Shown: piece after piece, positions 9,417-18,851 of the stretch
Position numbering within the stretch: the first letter of the stretch is position 1
How the letters are laid out: each line of letters starts with the position of its first letter
Assembly (NCBI RefSeq): GCF_000788395.1
Contig: NZ_CP009889.1
Span: forward strand, 1 to 64,000
From: Pseudoalteromonas piratica
GTDB taxonomy: Bacteria > Pseudomonadota > Gammaproteobacteria > Enterobacterales > Alteromonadaceae
DNA: 64,000 nucleotides
Direction: 5' to 3'
Made by a program: the position numbers and the translations under genes
The notes under the pieces: generated by a model
The model's input: only the letters and a program-made list of their open reading frames with translations
What the model was told of the DNA's origin: nothing
Databases searched by the model: none

Positions 9417-9921
9417 GTTTACGTAATACAACAACCACATCGCAAAACGAACATACCTCAAAACGTGCAAAGCACAATTAACAAAATTAATCGTTAAAAA
9501 TTAGCGCTGCAAAACACCTTTTAAAGCATGTTGTCTATCCGCTCGATTGCTATGGGTTAGAGTTTCCACAATGAATTTATTTTGTCAGCAAAGGATTAGG
9601 TTAGCGCAAACGTGAGAGTCAACGGGCAGAGCTTATACAACACACAACTGTGTTAACGCGCCACCATCACCTTGCTGACAGGCGCTACAATAACAAGGCA
9701 AAACCCCCGCCTCAAGCGGCACTTTGTACAGTAAATCAGCAACTGAATAAATACTGCATAAAATGCTTAAACCACCCAAAATACAACCGTTTAAAATCAA
9801 TTTAGTAAATATAAATCAATAGATTAGCATCATTAATGCATTTTCAAATGGGATAATTATTTGTGTATATTTTTAATAATATTTATATCAGTTAACAAAT
9901 AAGGGCATTATAAAAAGCAAT
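9417..9921 (+). other. Intergenic stretch of about 500 bases, no gene seen
   Basis: Lies between two convergent transcription units, each closed by its own hairpin terminator. No frame with a ribosome site and plausible protein was found on either strand. It has no repeat that I can relate to other parts of the window. Confidence 0.4.
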
Positions 9922-9955
9922 AAAAAACGCAGCGTTAAACACAGCTGCGTTTTTT
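9922..9955 (-). terminator. Rho-independent terminator of the ABC exporter operon
   Basis: Inverted repeat AAAAAACGCAGC / GCTGCGTTTTTT with a 10-base loop, 40 bases after the permease stop codon. The A/T flanks give a U run in either direction, so it may be bidirectional. Confidence 0.8.
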
Positions 9956-9994
9956 ATTTTTATATTTGTATATGTTTAGCTTTAACACATCGAG

Positions 9995-11230
9995 TTAGTC
10001 ACTTTGCAGTGCATCAATCGGATCAAGCTTAGAGGCCTTAATCGCAGGGTAAACGCCAAAAACAAGGCCTACCAACGCACAAATGCTAAACGATAGCACG
10101 ATTGCGCTCAGCGACCACGACACCGCCCACTGGGAGTAAAAAGCAATCAGCTCTGACAGTGCAATACCAAAGAATACACCCAGTAAGCCACCTAAAATGG
10201 AAATGGTAAAACTCTCAGTAATAAACTGCACTTGAATGTTCTTTTGCGTTGCGCCAATGGCCCGCAATAAACCTATTTCTTTAGTGCGCTCAAGCACAGT
10301 GGCTAGCATAATATTCATAATGCCAATGCCGCCCACCAGCAGTGAAATCCCCGCCACGCACGACATCACAATATTAAAAATTTGCTGGGTTTGCTTTTGC
10401 TGCGCTAATAACGCGGCAGGCACAATCAGTTTGTAATCATCAATATCGTTATGACGCCCTTTCACTAAAGCATCAATCGCTTGCGCTGCCATCACTGGGC
10501 TAAAGCCCGGTTCGGTAGCAAGTTTAACACGGGTAATTTCGGGGTCGAGTAATTCGCTTTTAAATCGGTGGATCGCCGTTTTAAGTGGAATAAAAATCTG
10601 GTTTTGTTCATCACCTAATTTAACGCCCTGAAATTCTTTTTTCTTTAAAAATGGCGCTTCAAGAATCCCCACCACTTCAAACCACAAATGGTTAATTTTG
10701 ACTGATTTGCCTACTGCATCGCCAAGTGGAAATAAGGTACGTGCGGTATTTGCACCGAGCAGCGCCACTTGCGAAAAGTGCTGACCATCTTGCTGATTAA
10801 GCAAACGCCCAGCACTTAAATCAAAATGTGCAAGCTCAAAGTAGTTTTCACTTACACCTACTGCTTGGCCATCAAATTTGGCGTATTCACTAAACACATG
10901 GTAGGTTTCAACCACTTTTTCAGCGGCAAAATCAGTAATAAACGGCAAGGCTTCAACTGCAACTTTGCCATCGTTAAGTGATAACCCGTCCGAGTGCTTA
11001 CGCTGCTCTCTAAGTTCATCCTCTTCAAAGTCTTTGGCTTCTACAATTACGTTATTTAGACCCATTGAATCAATCATTTTCAGTGCTTCACGTTGTGCAC
11101 CTTCACCAATATTCAACATGGCAATTACCGCACCTACCCCAAAGATCATACCGAGCAAGGTTAAAAAAGTGCGCATTTTATGCTGTTGCAATTGCACTGC
11201 GGCATCTTTGAATAATCCGACTAAATTCAT
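9995..11230 (-). CDS. MacB-like ABC exporter permease (FtsX domain)
   Basis: A 411-residue permease of the MacB/FtsX type without its own ATPase domain. Membrane helix 1 is at about 20-42 (RTFLTLLGMIFGVGAVIAML), followed by a large periplasmic MacB core domain (about 43-280). Three C-terminal helices make up the FtsX domain (about 285-310, 335-362, 370-395), including GIGIMNIMLATVLERTKEIGLLRAIGA. Type VII ABC proteins of this kind do not pump across the inner membrane but drive periplasm-to-outside export or outer-membrane traffic. Last gene of a five-gene operon, overlapping the adaptor gene by 4 bases. No TolC-type channel is encoded here. Confidence 0.88.
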   Translation of the reverse strand: MNLVGLFKDAAVQLQQHKMRTFLTLLGMIFGVGAVIAMLNIGEGAQREALKMIDSMGLNNVIVEAKDFEEDELREQRKHSDGLSLNDGKVAVEALPFITDFAAEKVVETYHVFSEYAKFDGQAVGVSENYFELAHFDLSAGRLLNQQDGQHFSQVALLGANTARTLFPLGDAVGKSVKINHLWFEVVGILEAPFLKKKEFQGVKLGDEQNQIFIPLKTAIHRFKSELLDPEITRVKLATEPGFSPVMAAQAIDALVKGRHNDIDDYKLIVPAALLAQQKQTQQIFNIVMSCVAGISLLVGGIGIMNIMLATVLERTKEIGLLRAIGATQKNIQVQFITESFTISILGGLLGVFFGIALSELIAFYSQWAVSWSLSAIVLSFSICALVGLVFGVYPAIKASKLDPIDALQSD

Positions 11231-12417
11231 AGCTTGCCGTCCTGCTCAACTAGCGCAATTTCATCGCCCTCAGAAAGGCCCTTTACAATTTCAACATGGC
11301 TTAAATTACTTGCGCCTAAGGTAACTTGCGCTTTGCTAAAACCCGATGCAGTTTTAAGTTGCACATACGCGCCTTCTTCGTCAGCAAATACGCTAAATTT
11401 CGGCACCAATAGCTTTTCAGCTGGTTGATCCGCAACTATGTTTGCCACCACTTTTAAGCCCGGTCTTAAATAATCACCTTGTTCATCAATACTAGCGGTG
11501 ATCTCGTAATACTTTTGCGGATCTTGCCGCTTAATTGATTTAGGAAACGGTGAAAGCTTGCTTATTTTGCCACTAAAGGTTTTATTGGGTGTTGAAATAA
11601 GCGAAAACTCAATTACATGATCTTGTTTTAAATTAATCGCTTCGCGCTCTTTTACATACAACTTAATTTGCATAACCGAGGTATCAGGCAAGCCTGCAAT
11701 TTTTTGGCCCGGCCACAGGGTTTGCCCTGCTCTTGGTTTTTCACCATACCAATCTACGCTATGGGTTAACAAACCATCGTGCGGGGCAACCACCTCTAAC
11801 GACGACAAATTGCCATCGAGCAAATTAATTTTGCTTTGATGCTGCTGGCTTTTCATATTTAACAGGTCTAACTCACCTTGCGCGCTACTATTAAACTGTT
11901 CAGACTGCCAATTAAAGTAGGCCGTTTTAGCATTTAAATAGTCGACCTTTTGCGCCTGCTCTAAAATCTCAAGTTTCGAGATAATACGGTCATCGTCGAT
12001 AGAAAAATTTTCAGCAAATTGCTTTTCTTCTTCAACAATTTCCATATCAAACCCTAAGTGTTTTCTGCGCGTGTCGATTTCAGTGTTTTTGCCGGATAAG
12101 TCTTGCGACACTTTTTGGTTTGAATAGTCACTCTCGCGCTTTTGCTTAATCATTACACGACCATCAAACCGTGCAATCACTTCACCTTTTTTAACTTGAG
12201 AGTATTCAGACATTAACCACGCCAGCGTTTGCGGCCCGCTCGATGACGCAGGGGTGCTAATCACGGTTTCATTGGCGGCAATTAACTCACCTTTTGCCTC
12301 TACATAATTTTTAAACGGAGCTTTTTGCACGATGAAAGTAAGCTCGGCGGCTACATCATCGGGTTTTGAGCAAGCAGTTAATAAAATCATGCTTACAACA
12401 ATAGCTAAATACCTCAT
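11227..12417 (-). CDS. Periplasmic adaptor lipoprotein (HlyD/MacA type), third of three
   Basis: A 396-residue membrane-fusion protein. The N-terminus is a lipoprotein signal with lipobox LTAC (Cys16). Then follows a biotinyl-lipoyl-like half (NETVISTPASSSGPQ), a helical hairpin rich in Glu/Lys/Gln (about 95-200), the second lipoyl half (LEVVAPHDGLLTHS), a beta-barrel region (LYVKEREAI), and a membrane-proximal domain ending VKGLSEGDEIALV. It would bridge the MacB-like permease to an outer-membrane channel. It overlaps both neighbours by 4 bases. Its relation to the two other adaptors is one of type, with no close identity visible. Confidence 0.85.
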   Translation of the reverse strand: MRYLAIVVSMILLTACSKPDDVAAELTFIVQKAPFKNYVEAKGELIAANETVISTPASSSGPQTLAWLMSEYSQVKKGEVIARFDGRVMIKQKRESDYSNQKVSQDLSGKNTEIDTRRKHLGFDMEIVEEEKQFAENFSIDDDRIISKLEILEQAQKVDYLNAKTAYFNWQSEQFNSSAQGELDLLNMKSQQHQSKINLLDGNLSSLEVVAPHDGLLTHSVDWYGEKPRAGQTLWPGQKIAGLPDTSVMQIKLYVKEREAINLKQDHVIEFSLISTPNKTFSGKISKLSPFPKSIKRQDPQKYYEITASIDEQGDYLRPGLKVVANIVADQPAEKLLVPKFSVFADEEGAYVQLKTASGFSKAQVTLGASNLSHVEIVKGLSEGDEIALVEQDGKL

Positions 12418-13580
12418 AAACGCACCACCTCCCCTTGCCTTATGCCACTTTTAATTACCGCAAAACCATTACTAATATTACCTACCGTAACAGGGGTTTT
12501 ATCACCACTTTTTTCAATTACATACGCGCTTGATTGGTCGCTATGAAGTGCGCTTACAGGGACTATCAATATATCGTCAATTTTATCGGTAGCAATCTCT
12601 ACGCGGGCGGTTAACCCTGGGCGCATCGCAGCTGCATTGATATTATCAAGTTTAATTAAGGTGTCGACGATTCGGCGTTTATCTTGCGGCGATTTTTCAC
12701 GAAACGCACTACCAATACTGGTTATTTTGCCCGATGTAATAATCTGCTCAGAACCATCAATGGCCACTTTAACATTCTGATTAAGTGCAATGCGGCCAAA
12801 GTCAGCTTCGTCAATTTGCGCTTTTACCTGCATATCTTCAATAACCGCTAATTCAATTACTGGTTGGCCAAATTGTACACTTTCACCTACCATAGGTTTT
12901 TCACCACTGGCGTCGGTGTAATACATTACAATGCCATCCATCGGGGCTTTTACTTTCAGCTTTTCAATATCATGCTCTAGAGCATCAACTTCTGCTTTTA
13001 AGCGCTCGGCTTTACCTTTAGCTAAGCGAATATTGAGTGCTTTAGTTTCATCTTGAAAAGTCAGCTTTTTCTTAGCTAGCTCAAGATCATTTTGCGCAAT
13101 GGTAAAATCAATCTGAGCCTTGCGTTTATCGTTATCCGACATTGAATCATCGTTGATATCAGCCCTACGCTTGGCAATATCGTAATTCATTTGCGCTTCA
13201 GCAAGGGCGAGTTTTAACTCTTCTTGGTTTTTAATTTCTTGTGCTTTTTGGTTTTCGAGCTCTTTTACTGCGCGGTCATATTCGCTGTTTTTTTCAATTA
13301 AGCGGTCGCGCACGGGTTTATCATCAAAAGACGCAACCATCTCGCCTTTTTTAACTTGTTTATTCTCAGGCGCTAAAAACTTCACTTTGTATTGCCACAT
13401 ACGCGAAATAGACGGCGGTGCAATAAGCGATTGCTGTGCCGACTCTAATTCACCATTGGCTTGCACAGCAAATTGCAAGCTGGTTTTTTCAATGGTGTGA
13501 TAATCAAATTCATCATCGCCACATCCGCTAAGCGAAAACACGATTAGGCTTGCAACGAAGCCAAGTTTAAACTTATTCAT
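12414..13580 (-). CDS. Periplasmic adaptor lipoprotein (HlyD/MacA type), second of three
   Basis: A 388-residue membrane-fusion protein with lipobox LSGC close to the N-terminus (MNKFKLGFVASLIVFSLSGC). The typical order is seen: first lipoyl half (QQSLIAPPSISRMW), a long charged hairpin (about 85-195), second half (IEKLKVKAPMDGIVMY), beta-barrel and C-terminal domain (LIVPVSALHSD). The start at 13580 is chosen over an upstream one because GGAGG precedes it and the lipoprotein signal begins there; it overlaps the preceding gene by 8 bases. Function is inferred from family and from the exporter operon. Confidence 0.85.
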   Translation of the reverse strand: MNKFKLGFVASLIVFSLSGCGDDEFDYHTIEKTSLQFAVQANGELESAQQSLIAPPSISRMWQYKVKFLAPENKQVKKGEMVASFDDKPVRDRLIEKNSEYDRAVKELENQKAQEIKNQEELKLALAEAQMNYDIAKRRADINDDSMSDNDKRKAQIDFTIAQNDLELAKKKLTFQDETKALNIRLAKGKAERLKAEVDALEHDIEKLKVKAPMDGIVMYYTDASGEKPMVGESVQFGQPVIELAVIEDMQVKAQIDEADFGRIALNQNVKVAIDGSEQIITSGKITSIGSAFREKSPQDKRRIVDTLIKLDNINAAAMRPGLTARVEIATDKIDDILIVPVSALHSDQSSAYVIEKSGDKTPVTVGNISNGFAVIKSGIRQGEVVRL

Positions 13581-14547
13581 TATTGCCTCCTTGCACCACA
13601 ACGCGCCCCGTCATACCCGGTAAAATTTTTAACTGCTGTGTATCGTCAAACTCAAACACCGCGCGATAGTAGGCATCTTTACCCCACTCTTTACGCTCTT
13701 CTGGTTGTGTTGAAAGATCGCTTAATTTTGTAGTAAGTGGCGTATCTTGATACGCATCAAGCGTAAGCGACATTGTTTGCTCTCGCTTTAAGTGCTTATG
13801 ATCAATTTCGTGCACCCAAGCTTCTAAATAAAGGCCTGTCATTGCTGGAATTTCAGCAATTTTCCAACCTGGCTGCGCGGTAACCCCTGAAAATAATTTA
13901 GATCCATACCAAGGGTGATTACCATACAAAATAGGGCCTTGATTGGTGGCTTTATGGGTAAGTTTTTGCAAACGTTCTCGGTTTTCTTTTAAGTTAATTT
14001 GCAAATGTTCTATTTCGATTTCTTGCTTGCGAATGTTTACCTGAGCCGTGGTTTTGGCCTCTGCTAGACTTGCTTTGGCTTTGTGCTTTTGAATCACCGC
14101 CTGCTCAAGCTTTAGCTGGTTCTCTTCATAATCAAACGCGCTCAAATGGCTTTTCGGTACGGCCGCATCAATTTTGGCTTTTTCAAGTAACAAATCAGCG
14201 CGTGTAAGCGCAAATTCGGCTTCTAAAATGGCTTGTTTGCCCTTGTTTTGTTGACGCTTTAATTCATCTTGTGCGGTATTAAGGCTTACTTCATCTTGTT
14301 CAATGGTGCTGGCAATTGAACCGCCCTCAAATACCACAACCACATCACCGGGTTTGGCAATTTCGCCCTCAGGTAGCATCCATTCAACTTGAATGCGCCA
14401 TGTATCACTTTGCGGTGCAAAAAAGATTTGGCTGTCGCTCGCTTTAATTTCCCCAGTAATAAAAATATTTTGTGATGCAAACACCTGCGTTATAAAAAGA
14501 GCGCTTGAAATCATCAAAGGCAACGCGCTAAGTTTAAGTGTTTTCAT
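13573..14547 (-). CDS. Periplasmic adaptor protein (HlyD type), first of three
   Basis: A 324-residue membrane-fusion-like protein with a cleavable signal peptide ending near VFASQN, unlike the two other adaptors, which are lipoproteins. It is shorter and has a charged coiled-coil region (about 85-200) followed by a beta domain (GLYLEAWVHEIDHK) and a C-terminal ILPGMTGRVVVQGG. The second lipoyl half is unusual: in place of APxDG it has GPILYGNHPWYGSKLFSG, so it may bind something different from a classic adaptor. It overlaps the ATPase gene by 4 bases and the next adaptor by 8. The unusual point of the operon is that it has three adaptors for one permease. Confidence 0.8.
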   Translation of the reverse strand: MKTLKLSALPLMISSALFITQVFASQNIFITGEIKASDSQIFFAPQSDTWRIQVEWMLPEGEIAKPGDVVVVFEGGSIASTIEQDEVSLNTAQDELKRQQNKGKQAILEAEFALTRADLLLEKAKIDAAVPKSHLSAFDYEENQLKLEQAVIQKHKAKASLAEAKTTAQVNIRKQEIEIEHLQINLKENRERLQKLTHKATNQGPILYGNHPWYGSKLFSGVTAQPGWKIAEIPAMTGLYLEAWVHEIDHKHLKREQTMSLTLDAYQDTPLTTKLSDLSTQPEERKEWGKDAYYRAVFEFDDTQQLKILPGMTGRVVVQGGNNE

Positions 14548-15227
14548 TGAACGCTATCCTCTATTTTCACCCCATCTTTCATGCGAATAATGCGCTTAGA
14601 GTATTCGGCAATATCTTCTTCGTGAGTCACCATTACAATGGTGTGGCCTTGGGCATGCAGGTCACATAACAGTGACATAATTTCGTGAGATGTTTTACTG
14701 TCTAGGTTGCCGGTAGGTTCATCGGCAAAAATCACTTTTGGTTCATTAACTAAGGCTCTTGCTATTGCCACACGTTGCCTTTGCCCACCCGACATTTCAT
14801 TTGGTTTATGCCCCGCCCTGTGATCAAGGCCTACCTTGGCAAGCATGGCTAAACCTTTTTGTTTTGCTTGTTCTGGCGATATATCACTGTACCTAAGGGG
14901 CAAGGTAACATTTTCCAGCGCGGTTAAACGGGTTAATAAATGAAAGGTTTGAAAAATAAAGCCAATACGCTGGTTACGGATTTTTGATAAGTCTTCATCA
15001 CACATATCTTGAATTGATTGTTTAGATAAAAAATACTCGCCTTTGGTTGGCGTATCTAAACAACCCAAAATATTCATTAGCGTTGATTTACCTGAGCCCG
15101 ACGAGCCCATAATGGCGACGAACTCCCCTTCATCGATGGTGATAGAGACATCGTTTAACGCGGTAACGCGCGTTTCTCCACTGCCGTACTCGCGATACAG
15201 ATTCTTCACTTCAAGCACTGCACACAT
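14544..15227 (-). CDS. ABC transporter ATPase of the MacB/LolD type
   Basis: A 227-residue ABC ATPase that would power the permease at the end of the operon. Motifs: Walker [10 protein letters not shown] (about 42-50), Q-loop IFQTFHLL, signature MSGGQRQR, Walker [15 protein letters not shown] and the H-switch MVTHE. Length and sequence are typical of the MacB/LolD/FtsE group. It is the first gene of a five-gene overlapping operon (ATPase, three adaptors, permease). Its promoter must lie in the roughly 300-base gap upstream, which carries a 10-base inverted repeat. Confidence 0.9.
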   Translation of the reverse strand: MCAVLEVKNLYREYGSGETRVTALNDVSITIDEGEFVAIMGSSGSGKSTLMNILGCLDTPTKGEYFLSKQSIQDMCDEDLSKIRNQRIGFIFQTFHLLTRLTALENVTLPLRYSDISPEQAKQKGLAMLAKVGLDHRAGHKPNEMSGGQRQRVAIARALVNEPKVIFADEPTGNLDSKTSHEIMSLLCDLHAQGHTIVMVTHEEDIAEYSKRIIRMKDGVKIEDSVQ

Positions 15228-15308
15228 TCCTTGATTATAGCTTTTAACTCACTATGGCATACAATGTAAACCACTGACAAAACTTAAATAAAAATTAATC
15301 AAAAGCAT

Positions 15309-15357
15309 AAAGTGAAGTTTATAGCGGCTGGAATTTTACTAATTAATACTTCACTTT
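15309..15357 (-). promoter_or_regulatory. Inverted repeat in the promoter region of the ABC operon
   Basis: Arms AAAGTGAAGT (15309-15318) and ACTTCACTTT (15348-15357), perfect over 10 bases, 29-base spacer, 82 bases upstream of the ATPase start. Within the 313-base non-coding gap (15228-15540) it is the only clear structure. It may be an operator for the nearby CadC-like regulator; that is a guess from position. Confidence 0.4.
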
Positions 15358-15540
15358 TATTAATAAAGCTTTACCTTTCTACTAAAATAGCAATTCACAA
15401 AAATAACATCTTATCACTTAAAGTTATTTCTAAGATTTACTTCATGCAGCTGGAGTTATATACAAATGCTATTCGTTAGAAAGTCATTAAATTGAACGCG
15501 TTTTAAAAAGAATTCAATTTTGTCTGCCATTTCAAAGTTA

Positions 15541-15756
15541 CTATTTTTTGTCTTTCGATTTACTTTCTTCTTCTTTGTCATCTTTTTTACAAATAGGAAA
15601 GTTAGGGCATAGTGTAATTGTAAATTTATTTTGCTTGGCCTCAATTTTAGGTAATGTCTTTTCTATAGTTGTTTGATTATTCAATGTAATACCAAGAGTT
15701 GGAAACGCTGAAAAAAGAATCAAGCTAATAGTTATATTTTTTAAATGTTGTTTCAT
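15541..15756 (-). CDS. Small secreted Lys/Glu-tailed peptide with CPxxPxC-type motif
   Basis: A 71-residue frame with a signal peptide (KHLKNITISLILFSAFPTLG) and a short mature part. The mature part contains LCPNFPICKK, the only two cysteines, and then a highly charged tail of Lys, Glu and Asp. The ribosome site AAGGAAA precedes the ATG. It lies between the CadC-like gene and the ABC operon, on the same strand as both. The I-x-x-C-P motif recalls the C-terminal CP motif of the small peptides at 18.8-19.3 kb, but the similarity is too short to prove kinship. Function unknown; I treat it as a possible member of the same system. Confidence 0.55.
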   Translation of the reverse strand: MKQHLKNITISLILFSAFPTLGITLNNQTTIEKTLPKIEAKQNKFTITLCPNFPICKKDDKEEESKSKDKK

Positions 15757-15857
15757 TTTATTTCCTTTTTAAAATAATCAAGCTGCTACACTACAGAAAC
15801 ATCCTAATTATTTAAATAATGAAAATAAAACGGTTTTATCATTTATATAATAGAAGT

Positions 15858-17897
15858 TTACTCGTTAAAGTTTAATTGTTTTATTTTCATTTCCATTGTC
15901 TCTTTCGCATTTATATATATCAAGTTATTACTTATCTTAAAACTATGCACTTTATTATCTTCGGAAAAGGTATAAATCACTTTATCTTTATTATTATTTA
16001 AATCTCTTTTTAACAATTCGGTATCCGACAAATAATATAATTCTCCACTGTATATCTGCCACTCTATAGAATCAAACAGACCAAGCTCCAATGGAGTGAC
16101 TTTTTTATTAGCCAAGTCAATGTTTATTAGTGATAAATCACTTAACTTTTGCCCATAATACTGCTCCTGATTACAATCGGCACTAAACTTATAAACGTCA
16201 TGTTCTATTTTTATCAATTGTTCACTTAGCTCATAAAGGTCCCAAGTGCCATTATTTTGCGCTGTAAAAAGTGGTTTCCCACTTTTGCAATTAGCAACTA
16301 AGCTCTCTACAAGCCAATCATCTGGTGTTATTTGTCTAAACTGATCATTAACTAAGTCATATTCAATTATTTTATTGTTTCGAACAATTAAGAGAGAGTT
16401 CTCTTCCTGATTAAATAGTTTATCTTGAAGCGTGCTGTTTTCTTCAAATTGTGTCAATTGTTGTTCGTCAAATTTTTCCTTTATCCAAATCTGAGGAATA
16501 CCACTCCTTCTAGAAGTAAAAAGAAGCTTGTCATTTGAAATTGGTACAGGATCATAATCTTGATAACTAGATGAAATAAGGTAGTTAAATTTTATTTTGC
16601 TCAAATCTGATGTCTTAATATCCGAAACAAAAAAGCCGCCTTCCACTATATAGGTATTGTTTTGTTTATCACGATAAGGATAAATACTTTTCTGATGCAA
16701 ATTGGAAAGTTTTTTTACTTCTTTTGTATAGATATTCTGTGATACCAAGAAGTTGTCCCTATCTATATAGAGCAATTCAGAGCTCAAGTTATTCCACGAT
16801 ATTGCAAATAAGGTATGAGGTTCGCTAGCTAACGTAGTAATTTCTCCCGTTGCAAGTTCTAAAATATTCAGGTCAACACGAGCAAATGATATGGCTCTTA
16901 AAAAGCCTAAATACCTACCGTTTGGTGAGATGTAGCTGGCATAGTCACCAATACTCGTATTGGGAGGTGTAGTAATTTTTTCAATTTGATAATTGTTCAG
17001 GTTTAAGCGGTTTAGCTCATATTTATTGTTTTTAAAGTTTGAAAAGTAAAGCCATTTATTGTTAGGCCCAATAGATAGAGGGGACATACTTGCAATGTCA
17101 CCACAATCAGTAATTTTTTCGTGTAAAGTATTAGCCCAAACTTGCTTGGCTTGCCAAATTGAGCAGCTGTTATTTATATTTTGAACATAAAAAATGGTGT
17201 CACTATTACCAAACCACACAGGGGATTTTGAATCAATTGATTTGGGTGAAACATAACGCCATTTTGAAGTCGTCATGTCTTTAACTTTAATTCGCCAGTT
17301 TTTAGCATTCAATGGACGGTGACTATATGCGATATACTTCCCATCTTCTCGAACATTTAAACCATACTCTTGCCCTTTTTCAGTAGTAGTTGGTACAAGA
17401 CTGAATTTAATTCTGGGAGGTTGCGAAACTTCTTTTGCGAAATAAATATACCCTGTAAATAGAATTAGAACTAATACTAATAATGAAAAAACGAGAACAA
17501 ACCTATTAGATCTTTTTAAAGTTCGTGCTTGTAAGATACTTTCTGAATTAGTGCCTGTAGCAATGCTTTCAACAAAAGATGTTGACGCAATCAACTCATA
17601 ACCTAATTGTGAATGTGTTTTGAGATATCTTGGATCCCTATAATTGTCTTTAAAAACCTTCCTAAGTTCTGAGATTTTATTATTTACTGCTTGCTCTGAA
17701 ATAATCCTTCCTTGCCAAACCTCTTTTTCTATCTCGTCACGGGTAATTATTCTTCCTGAATTTAGAGCTAGCAGCAGCAATATTTTTGATTGCTTTGGCT
17801 CTAATTTAATGTCTTGGCTTCCATCATTAATTAAATATCGCTCAGGATAAAATCGATAGTTTTCAATCTGGAAATACGCTTCGTTTAGTAACTTCAT
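15858..17897 (-). CDS. CadC-like membrane-spanning transcriptional regulator with periplasmic beta-propeller-like domain
   Basis: A 679-residue one-component regulator. Residues about 8-105 form an OmpR/PhoB-type winged helix (LEPKQSKILLLLALNSGRIITRD, VNNKISELRKVF, KTHSQLGYELI). A single membrane helix follows at 132-152, then a large C-terminal domain made of WD40/TolB-like repeats (YISPNGRYLGFL, LLFTSRRSGIPQIW) exposed to the periplasm. By the CadC/ToxR model it would bind DNA at the membrane on sensing a periplasmic signal. The gene is clearly AT-richer than its neighbours outside the island. It stands between the ABC operon side and the glutaredoxin/peptide side, so it is the natural candidate regulator of both; no binding site is proven. 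Confidence 0.85.
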   Translation of the reverse strand: MKLLNEAYFQIENYRFYPERYLINDGSQDIKLEPKQSKILLLLALNSGRIITRDEIEKEVWQGRIISEQAVNNKISELRKVFKDNYRDPRYLKTHSQLGYELIASTSFVESIATGTNSESILQARTLKRSNRFVLVFSLLVLVLILFTGYIYFAKEVSQPPRIKFSLVPTTTEKGQEYGLNVREDGKYIAYSHRPLNAKNWRIKVKDMTTSKWRYVSPKSIDSKSPVWFGNSDTIFYVQNINNSCSIWQAKQVWANTLHEKITDCGDIASMSPLSIGPNNKWLYFSNFKNNKYELNRLNLNNYQIEKITTPPNTSIGDYASYISPNGRYLGFLRAISFARVDLNILELATGEITTLASEPHTLFAISWNNLSSELLYIDRDNFLVSQNIYTKEVKKLSNLHQKSIYPYRDKQNNTYIVEGGFFVSDIKTSDLSKIKFNYLISSSYQDYDPVPISNDKLLFTSRRSGIPQIWIKEKFDEQQLTQFEENSTLQDKLFNQEENSLLIVRNNKIIEYDLVNDQFRQITPDDWLVESLVANCKSGKPLFTAQNNGTWDLYELSEQLIKIEHDVYKFSADCNQEQYYGQKLSDLSLINIDLANKKVTPLELGLFDSIEWQIYSGELYYLSDTELLKRDLNNNKDKVIYTFSEDNKVHSFKISNNLIYINAKETMEMKIKQLNFNE

Positions 17898-18392
17898 CCG
17901 TCTTAGTCATTTCAAATTTAAAATCAGTAAACGGACTTGATATCCGTCATTTTATCTTAACAAAGTTAGATACATCTCTTAATTAATATGGTGTCTGGTC
18001 TTTAGTTAAGTTTGTTAAGTAACTTTACTTATCACAAAACTTTTTCTCTTCATTTATGAATAAAGTTTTGTATATAAAGGAAAAAATACCGATGTTGCAT
18101 TCATTATTTAATAATTATGTCTTCATTATGGGAAAAAGAAAAGGAATCTAATAGCTTTGATTCAGGTTATTAATGAAAAGTATAAACCGACTATTATTCT
18201 CCGTTATAAATCGTTCTAATAAATTCGTTTTATTCGAGTAGCTGGGAATATCGAAAGCTAAAAACGTCCAGACTTTCCTTAGAGAAAATGTTTTAAGCAG
18301 AGCATTATACTCGACTTTTTAGATTCGATTTACTTGGTTTAGGCTAGCTTTAAATCTTTTAAAGTATTTCAAGATCATAAAGGTGTAGCAAT
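17898..18392 (+). other. AT-rich non-coding stretch between divergent genes
   Basis: About 500 bases between the CadC-like gene and the glutaredoxin gene; promoters for both must be here. A short frame at 18092 (19 residues, AAGGA upstream) exists but is not convincing. Partially symmetric TTAACAAAGTTA/TTAAGTTTGTTAAG segments occur near 17957-18020. No transposase or other relic could be recognised. Confidence 0.35.
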
Positions 18393-18797
18393 TTGAAAGT
18401 ATATGAATTCGTAAAACAATCTCTCTTAAATATCTCTTTTGTTATTGTTGGTTTAGCTGTAGGCATAGGTATGTTTGCCGGATATTCCTGGATCGTTGAA
18501 CCACCAGCTTACATTGAGACTAATACGGAGCCACATTTTGCTTCAATAGATAATGATGTAGTTATTTACACTACAAGTTGGTGTGACTTTTGTAAACGCG
18601 CAAAAAAATACTTACGAGAAAAAAATATTGAATTTTATGAAAGAGATATTGAATTGAATGATAAGAATACCGAACAACTTTATAACTCGATCGGACTAAA
18701 AGGTGTTCCACAGATAATTATTGGTGACAAAATCATAAACGGCTTCAACAAAGAGCTTATTGATATTGAGCTCGCATCCTTAGAATCACTTCATTAA
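18393..18797 (+). CDS. Membrane-tethered glutaredoxin
   Basis: A 134-residue protein starting at TTG, with AAAGGTG 7 bases upstream; no in-frame ATG is available. One membrane helix (about 14-36) with a basic N-terminus places the rest in the periplasm. Residues about 52-130 are a glutaredoxin domain: VVIYTTSWCDFCKRAKKYL has the redox CxxC (Cys-Asp-Phe-Cys), and LKGVPQIIIGDKIINGF has the cis-proline and glutathione-site loop. Periplasmic glutaredoxins are uncommon because the compartment is oxidising. It lies 54 bases ahead of three tandem genes for secreted cysteine-rich peptides, so its likely task is disulfide formation, isomerisation or reduction on them. That is inference from context. 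Confidence 0.85.
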   Translation: MKVYEFVKQSLLNISFVIVGLAVGIGMFAGYSWIVEPPAYIETNTEPHFASIDNDVVIYTTSWCDFCKRAKKYLREKNIEFYERDIELNDKNTEQLYNSIGLKGVPQIIIGDKIINGFNKELIDIELASLESLH

Positions 18798-18851
18798 GTG
18801 GTAACTAGAAAAAAAATCCATTTAATATTAATAAAACAACAAGGAAAAGAA

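Noticed and set aside
18092..18151. Small ORF of 19 codons with AAGGA
   Set aside because: Too short, with no conserved or signal-like feature; the region more likely holds promoters.
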